The notes under the pieces: model-generated | What the model was told of the DNA's origin: nothing | Databases searched by the model: none | What the model saw: the letters and a program-made list of their open reading frames with translations, nothing else | Assembly: GCA_913056455.1 (NCBI GenBank) | Contig: CAJXMJ010000001.1 | Span: forward strand, 558,001-622,000 | Length of the DNA: 64,000 nucleotides | Source of the DNA: an uncultured Fodinibius sp. | GTDB lineage: Bacteria > Bacteroidota > Rhodothermia > Balneolales > Balneolaceae | Direction: 5' to 3' | Part shown: positions 47,276 through 55,802 of the stretch, in pieces | Position numbering within the stretch: the first letter of the stretch is position 1 | Layout: each line of letters opens with the position of its first letter | Translations under genes and position numbers: made by a program

Positions 47276-47280
47276 AATGA

Positions 47281-47580
47281 TTATCGCTTGTGTAGCGTTT
47301 TTTGTTTATACTTTTTTAGCTGGCGGGTTACGTTTTCGATAACCATGTTGATCGCCTGCTCATATGAGGAAGCTTGCTCTTTGGCATTAATTAACTTTTG
47401 TGGAACCTTAACATTGAGTTCAGCCTGTTGGGGATTTTCATCATCGGGTACGGGTTGTAGAACGATGTCACAGGTTAAAATTCGATCATAAAACTGGTCC
47501 AATTTCTGTACCGCATCTTCGGCATATTCATGGAGTTCTGTGCTTGCATCAAAATGTCTTGCCGTGAACGTAGTTTTCAT
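47281..47580 (-). CDS. hpf: Ribosome hibernation-promoting factor, HPF/RaiA
   Basis: This 99-residue protein has the S30AE domain only: FTARHFDASTELHEYAEDAVQKLDQFYDR, then LNVKVPQKLINAKEQASSYEQAINMVIENV. The short form lacks the C-terminal dimerisation domain. It binds the decoding centre of stalled ribosomes. Linkage to xerC is common in this phylum. Confidence 0.93.
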   Translation of the reverse strand: MKTTFTARHFDASTELHEYAEDAVQKLDQFYDRILTCDIVLQPVPDDENPQQAELNVKVPQKLINAKEQASSYEQAINMVIENVTRQLKKYKQKTLHKR

Positions 47581-47603
47581 AAAATGTACCTCCTAAATTA
47601 ACT

Positions 47604-48521
47604 TTAATTTTTAGCTCGTGGATGAGCGGTTTCATATACGTTTTTCAGTCGTTCAACTGAAGTATGCGTGTAAACTTGTGTGGCCGCCAAATTTGCATGG
47701 CCTAATAATTCTTTAATAACTCTGATATCGGCACCCTGATCAAGTAAGTGTGTAGCAAAACTGTGTCGTAACACATGTGGACTTTTTTGCGTCACCTCAC
47801 TGGCTCGCTGCAGGTAATCCTTCACAATGCGCTGTACTGCACGCGCATACAGGCGCTGTCCGCTTGACGCAATAAAAACAGCTTTTCGGGCATCGGCATC
47901 GGTTCGTTCTCCGTAAAGCTGAGGCTTTGTTTCAAGGTGACTTTTTAAAGCGTTACCGGCTTGCTTGCCAAAAGGCACAATACGTTGCTTCGCACCCTTA
48001 CCCAATACCTTAATCTGGTTGAGTTTAAAATTGATGTCTTCTTCATTGAGGTTTACTAACTCGCTTAACCGGATACCCGTTCCATACAAGAGTTCCAAAA
48101 TAGCTCGGTTTTGGGCTGTCTTTGGGGTATTGCCTTCGGCCAGTTCCATCATCCTGTTTAAGTCTTCAGCATTGGCCGTTTTAGGCAGTGGCTTATCTTT
48201 CTTCGGTACGATCAGTAAATGTGCGGGGTTTTGTTCTACGATGCCACGTTTAAAACAGTACTTACAAAAGGAACGAACGGCAGCTACTTTTCTTGCAATG
48301 GTACTTTTGGCCAGACCACGCTCAGATAGGTGTCCCAGCCAAAGACGAATGGTCAATCGTTCAACTTCAGTGATATCAATATTCTTTTCCGACTCATCAA
48401 AATGAATGGTGCAAAATTCGAGGAATTGAGTCAGATCATTTTTATACGAGGTGATGGTATGGTCGGAGGCGTTTCGCTCGACCTTTAAATAGCGCAAATA
48501 TTTATTAATGGCTTTCTTCAT
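47604..48521 (-). CDS. xerC: Tyrosine recombinase XerC/XerD
   Basis: This 305-residue protein has catalytic Arg in TGIRLSELVNL, HVLRHSFATHLL (His and Arg), LLGHANLAATQVYTHT (His and Tyr). It has the standard Xer N-terminal SAM-like domain and lacks the IntI insertion seen in the integron integrase at 40.1 kb. It resolves chromosome dimers. It is the first gene of the xerC-hpf-hprK operon. Confidence 0.93.
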   Translation of the reverse strand: MKKAINKYLRYLKVERNASDHTITSYKNDLTQFLEFCTIHFDESEKNIDITEVERLTIRLWLGHLSERGLAKSTIARKVAAVRSFCKYCFKRGIVEQNPAHLLIVPKKDKPLPKTANAEDLNRMMELAEGNTPKTAQNRAILELLYGTGIRLSELVNLNEEDINFKLNQIKVLGKGAKQRIVPFGKQAGNALKSHLETKPQLYGERTDADARKAVFIASSGQRLYARAVQRIVKDYLQRASEVTQKSPHVLRHSFATHLLDQGADIRVIKELLGHANLAATQVYTHTSVERLKNVYETAHPRAKN

Positions 48522-48595
48522 CTACTCGCAATATGGATACTTTGCGGATAAAAATAAACAGCGATTCATTGAGATTTCAGACTATAACCAAAGAA

Positions 48596-49765
48596 TTAAA
48601 TATCGCGATCTTTCCACTGTGCCGATACCCCGTTGAAGTAATCCGAAAGTACTTGGAGCCCAAGCATTTGATACCAACCAACGCTCAGGGGATGCAGGAA
48701 ACCATATCTAATTTTCCAGCCAAACCATCTATCAACAATGAAGCGTTGCAGGTACATCAGCAGGATGGCAGCGAGCGACAAGAGAATGAGCTTGGTAGAT
48801 CCCCATAGTAATATAAAGGGCAGGCTTAGAATGGGAATAATAAAGGTGATAATATGCAGCAGCCCCATTCCGATAAACAGAATAGGATTATGTCCGAAGC
48901 CGGCAAAAAAGTTTTTGCGGAATCCTTGCCACAGTTCATCTGCTGACTCATACATGCGGCAGCTTACGGCATTCTGTCCATGATACATCCTCATACGATA
49001 TCCGCCTCGTTTAATACTTTTCGCTAGCTCCACATCCTCAACGACCTCATCCTTTACGGATTGGTGGCCGCCGATATCCTGATAGGCATTCTTTTTAAAA
49101 GCCATAAACTGTCCGTTAGCGGCAGCAAAAAGAGCACCTATTTTCTGTTTTAAAAAGCCCGGCAGCCATTTTGGAGATTGATAGACATAGCGGGTGGGTA
49201 GGAGGGTGAGCAGGGCAAAATAGACAAGCGGAATTACAACTTTCTCCCAGAAGGTACCGAACTTTTGTTGCGGCCAGAGAGTAACAAAATCGACAATGTC
49301 ACTGCCCATCGTGCGAACGACCTTGGATGTTGCTTCTGGCTCCAACCAGGTGTCAGCGTCAATAAAAATGAGGATATGGCCAAGCGCCTGCTTAGAAAGC
49401 TGGTGACAAGCCCACGATTTGCCCAGCCAGTCTTCGGGTTTGGGTTGACCGCTCATTACTGTTAACAACTCAGGGTATTGTTGGGTTAGCGAATCTAAAA
49501 TTTCAGAAGTTCCGTCGGTAGATCCATCGTCAAGAACTAACACATGGTGATTGGGATATTGCTGGTCGATGACGGAACGCACACACCGCTCAATAGAGTT
49601 AGCTTCATTGCGGGCGGGAATACAGATGGTTACTGCCGGGGCCTGCTCGTCAAAATAATTGCGCGGGGTAGGCGGTAAGGGCATAAAGTCCCGTTTATTA
49701 AGAAATAAAATACTGCCCGTAATCAGCAGGTAACCCAGCGCTATGTAGAGTAAAATCGTCATCAC
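48596..49765 (-). CDS. Family 2 glycosyltransferase, carotenoid type
   Basis: This 389-residue GT2 has an N-terminal hydrophobic helix, the nucleotide-binding VTICIPARNEANSIERCV, the DxD-like LIFIDADTW, a KAIKRGGY-type motif (here LAKSIKRGGYRMR), and three or four C-terminal helices. The layout resembles CruG/CrtQ carotenoid glycosyltransferases. The neighbouring CrtC-like hydratase (divergent) and acyltransferase support a carotenoid role. Confidence 0.78.
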   Translation of the reverse strand: MMTILLYIALGYLLITGSILFLNKRDFMPLPPTPRNYFDEQAPAVTICIPARNEANSIERCVRSVIDQQYPNHHVLVLDDGSTDGTSEILDSLTQQYPELLTVMSGQPKPEDWLGKSWACHQLSKQALGHILIFIDADTWLEPEATSKVVRTMGSDIVDFVTLWPQQKFGTFWEKVVIPLVYFALLTLLPTRYVYQSPKWLPGFLKQKIGALFAAANGQFMAFKKNAYQDIGGHQSVKDEVVEDVELAKSIKRGGYRMRMYHGQNAVSCRMYESADELWQGFRKNFFAGFGHNPILFIGMGLLHIITFIIPILSLPFILLWGSTKLILLSLAAILLMYLQRFIVDRWFGWKIRYGFLHPLSVGWYQMLGLQVLSDYFNGVSAQWKDRDI

Positions 49766-49838
49766 TAAAAGGTAGCAGTGTCAGTCCTAAGATCAAACAG
49801 CTTGCGGCTGATCATTTAAACTATTTAATTGGCAGCTC

Positions 49839-50918
49839 ATGCAAATAATATCTGATTTTTCGAAAGACATACGTCAGCCTGCCCATTCCTCCGGCGGTTA
49901 TCAATGGTGGTACTTCGATGGGATTTCTTTGGATGATCGATTTAGTTTTGTAGTCATTCTCTATGAGGGCAATCCTTTTTCCACACGGTATAATGAGGCA
50001 CTTTTGGCGGATGAAAACCCTTCTCCTGCAGATTATCCGGCGATCAGTATTTCCATTTACGAGTATGGAGCCCCCATTTATTACAGTTTTACTGAATTTG
50101 ATAACAAGGAGTGCCATTTCGATGAAGATAACCCTCACGTTCAAATTGGAAGTCATAGGATGAAAGGAGGGGGGAAAGATGAACGTTTACAGTATGAGCT
50201 ACACCTTAGCGAACAACTTCCTAATGGAGATCAATTGAACGGGACCATTACGTTTAATAGTGAAGGCAACGGTTATCTTTTTTCTGACCGTAACAAAATA
50301 TCTATGGGACACACTTGGAACTTGGTGCAGCCAAGGGCGGATATTTTTGCAGATTTACATCTCGATATCAAAGGGAAAGAGAAAGCTTTCAAATTTGAGG
50401 GGCACGGATATCACGATCAGAATTACGGAAATGAGCCCATGAGAAATGAGTTCGACGACTGGTACTGGGGACGTTTCCATTTTGATTATGCTACACTGGT
50501 ATATTATGTGATGAATAGAAAAAACGAGCAACAGCACCGGGCTTGGCTGATAAACAATCAGAATGCAGAAGTATTGAAAACCTTTGAAGAGGTTCAGTTA
50601 GCCGATGAGGGACTTACGTTATTTGGACTAAATACGGCTCGAAAATTAGGATTCCGTTCTGGTGACATTGAAACCCGTGTACAGCAGTCGCAGTTGCTCG
50701 ACAATGGTCCGTTTTACCAGCGTTATAAAAGTGATGCCTTCTTAAAAATCCCCGATCAGCAAGTCGTTGAATCAACAAAAGGGATTACTGAGTATATTCG
50801 CCCCGATCGTATTTACAGTAAACTATTTTGGCCATTTGTGAATATGCGGATCTGGTATAAACCTGAGGGATCGCACTGGGTACAGCGATCCAAGCGGTTA
50901 TATCGGTGGACGTGGTAA
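49839..50918 (+). CDS. crtC: Carotenoid 1,2-hydratase-like protein
   Basis: This 359-residue lipocalin-like protein starts with SGGYQWWYFDGISLDDRF, the CrtC/AttH signature. Later motifs are GHGYHDQNYGNEPM and WYWGRFHF. CrtC adds water to the psi end group of acyclic carotenoids; the hydroxyl is then a site for glycosylation. It sits divergently beside a GT2 and near an acyltransferase, and crtY is in the window, so the product could be a monocyclic, hydroxylated and glycosylated carotenoid. Confidence 0.82.
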   Translation: MQIISDFSKDIRQPAHSSGGYQWWYFDGISLDDRFSFVVILYEGNPFSTRYNEALLADENPSPADYPAISISIYEYGAPIYYSFTEFDNKECHFDEDNPHVQIGSHRMKGGGKDERLQYELHLSEQLPNGDQLNGTITFNSEGNGYLFSDRNKISMGHTWNLVQPRADIFADLHLDIKGKEKAFKFEGHGYHDQNYGNEPMRNEFDDWYWGRFHFDYATLVYYVMNRKNEQQHRAWLINNQNAEVLKTFEEVQLADEGLTLFGLNTARKLGFRSGDIETRVQQSQLLDNGPFYQRYKSDAFLKIPDQQVVESTKGITEYIRPDRIYSKLFWPFVNMRIWYKPEGSHWVQRSKRLYRWTW

Positions 50919-51072
50919 TTTCTCTATGGAGTTACTTCCTATTCGATGTAAAAATAAGATGTCATGCTGAACTTGTTTCAGCATCTATTATAACCTTGTC
51001 ATCTCGACCAACGGGAGAGATCTTTGTTATTTAGCAAATACATAAAGATAAACCAGATAGTTTGGCGATGAA

Positions 51073-51735
51073 TCATAAAAACTGCTCAAATTTACTATTG
51101 TCAAATCCTGCCGTTTGACGTAAATCATTCAGCATATGGTTAAGAACGATTTCAAAATGAGCCGTTTTTTCTTCTTTGGATGATGACTCATTCATTCGAA
51201 CAGGACGCCCTACATGCAAGTGAAGCTCCGGCTTGCTATGGCGAATAGTGTGCATGTGAATTCCAACGGGGACAAAGTCGACCTCATCTAATTTGTCGTA
51301 CAGCCAGGCCAGGCCGCCCTCAAAATCCATAGAACATCCCGCCGGTGTTATGGTGCCTTCCGGATAAATGAATAGGCTGGCATGGGGGCGATTAAATGAT
51401 TCTACGGCATAGCGCAGGGAAGTGACAGCACTTCGGGGATCATCTCTGTTAATTGAAAAAGCACCTATTTTCTGGAAAAGGGAATAGGTGTTCATCTGTT
51501 TATCTTCCATGATGGCACGAGCCTGCTGGTGAAACCGGTATTCGTTGAGCATCAGGGGAATTAAACCATCCCACCAGGAGTGATGGTTTAGAAAGTAAAC
51601 GGTTTTGCATTCTGAGCAGGGCTCGTATTCCTGCTTAAGCCATACTGTTTTGAACCGCCATTTAAAAAGGAGTTTGGTATAAAACCGAAATATTTTAATA
51701 AAAACCGGTGATTCCTTTGCGGGAATAAAATCCAC
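51073..51735 (-). CDS. PlsC-like acyltransferase
   Basis: This 220-residue protein has the HX4D motif in NHHSWWDG, the FSINRDDPRS region and FIYPEGTITPAG (substrate-binding EGT). These are typical 1-acylglycerol-phosphate acyltransferase motifs. Beside the carotenoid GT2 and CrtC-like genes it could acylate a carotenoid glycoside, as in salinixanthin-type pigments; ordinary phospholipid synthesis is equally possible. Confidence 0.85.
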   Translation of the reverse strand: MDFIPAKESPVFIKIFRFYTKLLFKWRFKTVWLKQEYEPCSECKTVYFLNHHSWWDGLIPLMLNEYRFHQQARAIMEDKQMNTYSLFQKIGAFSINRDDPRSAVTSLRYAVESFNRPHASLFIYPEGTITPAGCSMDFEGGLAWLYDKLDEVDFVPVGIHMHTIRHSKPELHLHVGRPVRMNESSSKEEKTAHFEIVLNHMLNDLRQTAGFDNSKFEQFL

Positions 51736-51817
51736 AGCGAAAATATTTGTTGAGTGTTGACGACCTGAATATCTTTAGCCTGCTTTAGAGTTTCCAGTAT
51801 TAAAAAAAGTATTTACT

Positions 51818-52444
51818 ATGGATCAACAGGCAATTGAAAGATATGCTAAAAATCACACCACAGACCATTCAGAACTGATTAAAGAATTGATAGGCGTTTC
51901 CGACGAAAATCTCGAGCACATTGATATGCTCAGCGGACGATTGGTGGGCAGATTGCTGAGTTTGCTTATCAAAATATCCGGGGCCGGGCGTGTGCTGGAA
52001 GTGGGTACATTCACAGGGTTTTCAGCGCTGACGATGGCAGAGTCCTTGCCAGAAGATGGTGAGCTATTTACCTGTGAATACAATGAGCGTTACGAAGGTA
52101 TTGCCCGCACATTTTTTGACAAAAGTAAGGTTGGAACCAAGATAACGCTGTTGATGGGTAAAGCATTGGAGACTATTCCCACTATCTCGGGCAGTTTTGA
52201 CTTTGTATTCTTGGATGCGGATAAGATAAACTATCCCAAGTATTATGAAATGATTTTACCACGACTTGAACAGGGAGGTATCATGGTGGTTGACAACGTA
52301 TTCTGGAGTGGCGAGGTATTAGATTCCGAATCTGATAAAGGACGTGCTATTGATGAGCTGAATAGGATGATTCGGGATGATGATTCCGTCGAGCAGGTGA
52401 TGCTGCCGGTACGCGATGGGGTAACGGTGTTGCGTAAAAAATAA
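51818..52444 (+). CDS. Class I O-methyltransferase (caffeoyl-CoA type)
   Basis: This 208-residue SAM-dependent methyltransferase has SAM motif I VLEVGTFTGFSALTMAES, DFVFLDADKINYPKYYE with the metal-binding aspartate, and MVVDNVFWSGEVLD. It belongs to Methyltransf_3. The acceptor is unknown; nearby pigment genes make a catechol-like or carotenoid-linked substrate possible but unproven. Confidence 0.92.
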   Translation: MDQQAIERYAKNHTTDHSELIKELIGVSDENLEHIDMLSGRLVGRLLSLLIKISGAGRVLEVGTFTGFSALTMAESLPEDGELFTCEYNERYEGIARTFFDKSKVGTKITLLMGKALETIPTISGSFDFVFLDADKINYPKYYEMILPRLEQGGIMVVDNVFWSGEVLDSESDKGRAIDELNRMIRDDDSVEQVMLPVRDGVTVLRKK

Positions 52445-52476
52445 AAAGCCCGAATCCGAGTAACCGGATTCAGGCT
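52442..52476 (-). terminator. Rho-independent terminator of the FKBP gene
   Basis: A 12-bp stem with one wobble (52447-52458 with 52465-52476) is followed on the minus strand by TTTTTAT. It lies 26 bases past the leftward stop and also at the end of the rightward O-methyltransferase gene. Confidence 0.85.
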
Positions 52477-52501
52477 CCAAATATGTTAGAGTCTTGCAAA
52501 A

Positions 52502-52939
52502 TCAGTCAACGATTTCAACAAGCTCAATATCAAATGTTAAGTCTTTACCAGCCAGTGGATGGTTGGCATCGAGCTTAACGAATTCGTCTTCGACAGCAGT
52601 AATCTGGACTGGAATAGCTTGTCCATTTTCTTGCTGTTGCATCTGAAGCTGCATACCAACCTCCGGGTCGATGTTGTCGGGGAGATCAGATTTTGCTACT
52701 TCCAGCTCCAGGTCTTCTCGTCGCTGACCATAAGCGTCACCGGATTCAATTTCTACGGTGGTCTCGTCGCCTTCTTCCATGCCGACGACCGCTTTTTCAA
52801 AACCGGGAATCAACTTTCCTTCTCCCAGTGTAAACTCTAAAGGTTCGCGATCTTCAGAACTGTCAAATACAGTTCCTTCTTCTGTTAATGTTCCTGTGTA
52901 GTGCACTTTTACGGTGTCACCGTCTTTAACTTTAGACAA
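52502..52939 (-). CDS. FKBP-type peptidyl-prolyl isomerase, SlyD-like
   Basis: This 145-residue protein starts with KVKDGDTVKVHYTGTLTEEGTVFDSS, then EFTLGEGKLIPGFEKAVVGM and an inserted flap domain (DAYGQRREDLELEV to DEFVKLDANHPLAGKDLTFDIELV). This is the SlyD layout, but the histidine-rich metal tail is absent. It is cytoplasmic. Confidence 0.92.
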   Translation of the reverse strand: MSKVKDGDTVKVHYTGTLTEEGTVFDSSEDREPLEFTLGEGKLIPGFEKAVVGMEEGDETTVEIESGDAYGQRREDLELEVAKSDLPDNIDPEVGMQLQMQQQENGQAIPVQITAVEDEFVKLDANHPLAGKDLTFDIELVEIVD

Positions 52940-53016
52940 AATACTTTCGGTTTGTTTCTAATTGTCGTGAATGTTTTTGAATATAAGGGTTTTTAGTGAG
53001 AATTGAGACCCTATTA

Positions 53017-54111
53017 TTATTCAAATCTTACCGTAGAAAGTCGCGATTTATCAAAGGTTGAATCGGAAATAACCGTGAAGTCTAACTTTCCTAAGACCAG
53101 TCCTTCTTTGGTTATTACATTTACTCTCCAGATTCCGGGGGTGATGTTTTCTTTGTAAGTATATCCCCTGAAACCGCCTTTACGACCTCCTATAACCTCA
53201 TAGCTGATGTTATCAGAAGTATTCCATTCTTCCAAAGATCGATTATAGCGCTGCCATTGATGTTGTACGGACTTCGACAAATCAGTTGGAGCAAAAATAG
53301 AGGTATAAACAAAAACGGTATCACTGGGAGCATAGTTAAAGGTTTTGTCATAGGTCTCCCAAACGTTAAAAAGGGCAGATTGTTCGTAAGATACAGCAAA
53401 TATATTATCTTCTTTCTCTACGTTGTGCGCAACAATCCCGTTTTGTAGAGATAGGGGTACGGGGGGTATCAAGTTGAAATAATAGAATACATTGATGGTC
53501 GCATAAATACCTACAATAATTAGCGTAACCTTAAAACGTGAAATATCGCTGCGGGTTGAGGGGCTTTTCTTATAGATATAGTTGATAAAAGTTAGAGTCA
53601 GCAGCAGACTGATTAATCCAGATAGAACAAATAGAAAGGTATTCATGACTCCAAAAATGACAGGCGTAAAGAAGGTGAAAAAAGTAAAAGTGACAAAGAA
53701 ATAGGCTCCGAATTGCAGATACTTGTTCGATATGCGATCTCGTAGCAATTCATTAGATAAAAGTAAGATCACCAGGATAACAAAGAATACCATGGTGCGG
53801 GAGAATGTTACGCTCTGGAAAAAGAAAATAACGTAAGCACTGGAAAGTCCACCTAAGAAGAATTGTATTGCCAGCGGTGCATAATGTTGATAGGGGCCTA
53901 AAATAGTGTTTTCCCATCGGCCGTCATCGGCAAGGTTGTAAATATATAAACTGCCTGTTAAGCTGATTAGGTAAAACAACAGTACCGAATTGCTGTACCA
54001 GCCGTCAATGCGTCCAAGGGTGAGACTATCCCAGATAAAACCCCCAATGAAAAATATCATCGGGGCATATTTTTTATGTTTAATCAGAAAGTTTTTGGCA
54101 GCAGAAACCAC
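53017..54111 (-). CDS. DUF2914 / DUF5924-like membrane protein
   Basis: This 364-residue protein has about seven membrane helices in the first 210 residues, then a soluble beta domain with FAPTDLSKSVQHQWQRYNRS and KGGFRGYTYKENITPGIWRVNV. The latter is the DUF2914 pattern (tryptophan and glycine signature near GIWRVNVITKEG). The function is unknown. Confidence 0.82.
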   Translation of the reverse strand: MVSAAKNFLIKHKKYAPMIFFIGGFIWDSLTLGRIDGWYSNSVLLFYLISLTGSLYIYNLADDGRWENTILGPYQHYAPLAIQFFLGGLSSAYVIFFFQSVTFSRTMVFFVILVILLLSNELLRDRISNKYLQFGAYFFVTFTFFTFFTPVIFGVMNTFLFVLSGLISLLLTLTFINYIYKKSPSTRSDISRFKVTLIIVGIYATINVFYYFNLIPPVPLSLQNGIVAHNVEKEDNIFAVSYEQSALFNVWETYDKTFNYAPSDTVFVYTSIFAPTDLSKSVQHQWQRYNRSLEEWNTSDNISYEVIGGRKGGFRGYTYKENITPGIWRVNVITKEGLVLGKLDFTVISDSTFDKSRLSTVRFE

Positions 54112-54238
54112 TTATCTGTACACGTTGTTTATGAAAATTGAGGGCAAAATATGGTATAATGATCAATGATGCAGAACCTAAAAACTGAATATAGTGTTAT
54201 ATTTGCCATAACTATCATGAATTAAAGGGAATAATAAG

Positions 54239-54646
54239 ATGAAGGAACTGCTTGAGAATATGAAATCGGTGGCAATTATTGGCTGTTCAGCAAATAAGTA
54301 TCGAACCAGTTATCATATTGCCAATTATTTGAAGGAAAATGGGATTCGTATCTTTCCGATAAATCCCAATTACGAGGAGGTGTTGGGGATTAAATGTCTT
54401 CCAAGTCTCGATGAAATTCCCGAAAATATTACCATTGATGTGGTGGATATTTTTAGAGATTCCAAATATACGGCTGATATGGTTCGAGAAATTATTGACT
54501 GGGCACAAAAAACGGGACAAAAGCCGGTAATATGGACCCAGTTGAATGTTTCTTCTGAGGAAGCAAAGGCTCTGGCCGAAGATTCCGGGTTTAAGTATAT
54601 TGAAAATGAATGCATGATGGTACAACACGAAAGAGTTACGGCTTAA
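54239..54646 (+). CDS. CoA-binding protein (YccU-like)
   Basis: This 135-residue Rossmann-fold CoA_binding_2 protein contains VAIIGCSANKYRTSYHIANYLKENG, FPINPNYEEVLGIKCLPSLDEI and PVIWTQLNVSSEEAKALAEDSGF. It closes with a conserved ENECMMVQH. The role is unknown. Its end overlaps the convergent gene by 4 bases. Confidence 0.92.
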   Translation: MKELLENMKSVAIIGCSANKYRTSYHIANYLKENGIRIFPINPNYEEVLGIKCLPSLDEIPENITIDVVDIFRDSKYTADMVREIIDWAQKTGQKPVIWTQLNVSSEEAKALAEDSGFKYIENECMMVQHERVTA

Positions 54647-55356
54647 AAATCCTCTTCAACTTGCTCCATCATTTCCTTTCGATCCTGATGATATTCCTTC
54701 AGTTTTTTTGCAAGCAGGCGTTCAATTTGAAGCTCATCTTCCGGGGGAATATATGTGGTAAAATCAGTAAGCTTTTCATCAGTAGTATAATACTCGATAA
54801 GTAATACATTCTCTGAGTCCCAGCGGTAGGCAACAACTTGTTTCCAACTTACGCATTGATCTAAAATAAGAATCCCCTTGTTCCTGAATTCCGGAACAAT
54901 CTTGACAGTGAGTCCCCAGAATCCAAATCCCAGCAGCGATAATCCTGAAGTGATCCCAATGCCGGTATAGGGCCCTAACTGTAACAGGCCGGTGCGGTAA
55001 ATTCCGAAAACAATAATTAGTATCGCAATAATATTGGGAGCAGCGTCGCTCCAGAAAGATCGATACACGTACTCGGTTTTACTAACAGATTGTTTGAGGG
55101 AAATCATTTTAAAGGCAAAGCCCGTAAAGAAACCGGCGGCCAGACAGTAAAGGAACATGGTGAAATGGGCGGCGAGGTCATGGGATATGAGGTCGAGCCA
55201 CTGACCCACTGAGATAAGAGTAAGAAGTGCCATTGCGCCAACAAAACCATTTAGGACCCTGCGCTGATTAAGATGCTGCAGGCGAAGTATTCGGCGATAT
55301 CCCAACCAAAACGAAAGCATAAAAGCTACTGTAAACAAGCTAAGTATGAGATACAT
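54643..55356 (-). CDS. Hypothetical membrane protein
   Basis: This 237-residue protein has about five membrane helices in the first 150 residues and a cytoplasmic PH-like C-terminal part (KIVPEFRNKGILILDQCVSWKQV to FTTYIPPEDELQIERLL). I do not recognise a named family. The C-terminal layout is like bacterial DUF5673-type membrane proteins. Confidence 0.65.
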   Translation of the reverse strand: MYLILSLFTVAFMLSFWLGYRRILRLQHLNQRRVLNGFVGAMALLTLISVGQWLDLISHDLAAHFTMFLYCLAAGFFTGFAFKMISLKQSVSKTEYVYRSFWSDAAPNIIAILIIVFGIYRTGLLQLGPYTGIGITSGLSLLGFGFWGLTVKIVPEFRNKGILILDQCVSWKQVVAYRWDSENVLLIEYYTTDEKLTDFTTYIPPEDELQIERLLAKKLKEYHQDRKEMMEQVEEDF

Positions 55357-55438
55357 GGAGTGTTTATTATCTATTAAAACTGTTGGAATCCGTGACGTGA
55401 ACGCCTTACCTTTCGATCCAATATAATAAAAGATACCT

Positions 55439-55780
55439 ATGCAAAGCGATATTTTACCTACCGGAATTGAAGTTTCTAACAGTGATCAGGTTTTGGAAAT
55501 TGAGTGGTCCGATGGCCATCATTCGGAGTATACTCTGTTTGGTCTTCGTAAAAACTGTCCCTGCGTGATGTGCCGCGGCGGTCATGGGAATATGAATACC
55601 TTTGACCGATCACTGTTTTTTGTTGAGCCGACACAGCATTTTGAAATCGAGGATATAAAGCAGATTGGTAATCATGCCATTAAAATATTCTGGAACGATG
55701 GCCATAACAACGGCATGTATCAGTGGGATACCCTACGGGATATGTGTCCCTGTAAGGAGTGCTATCCTGAACAGGAGTAA
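55439..55780 (+). CDS. DUF971 protein
   Basis: This 113-residue protein contains LEIEWSDGHHSEYTLFGLRKNCPCVMCRGG and IKIFWNDGHNNGMYQWDTLRDMCPCKECYP. The two cysteine groups and the WSDGH repeats are typical of DUF971 (gamma-butyrobetaine hydroxylase N-terminal-like). The family is often linked to iron-sulfur protein maturation. It is a single gene. Confidence 0.9.
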   Translation: MQSDILPTGIEVSNSDQVLEIEWSDGHHSEYTLFGLRKNCPCVMCRGGHGNMNTFDRSLFFVEPTQHFEIEDIKQIGNHAIKIFWNDGHNNGMYQWDTLRDMCPCKECYPEQE

Positions 55781-55802
55781 GAGCTGGTTATCTTGTTATT
55801 GA

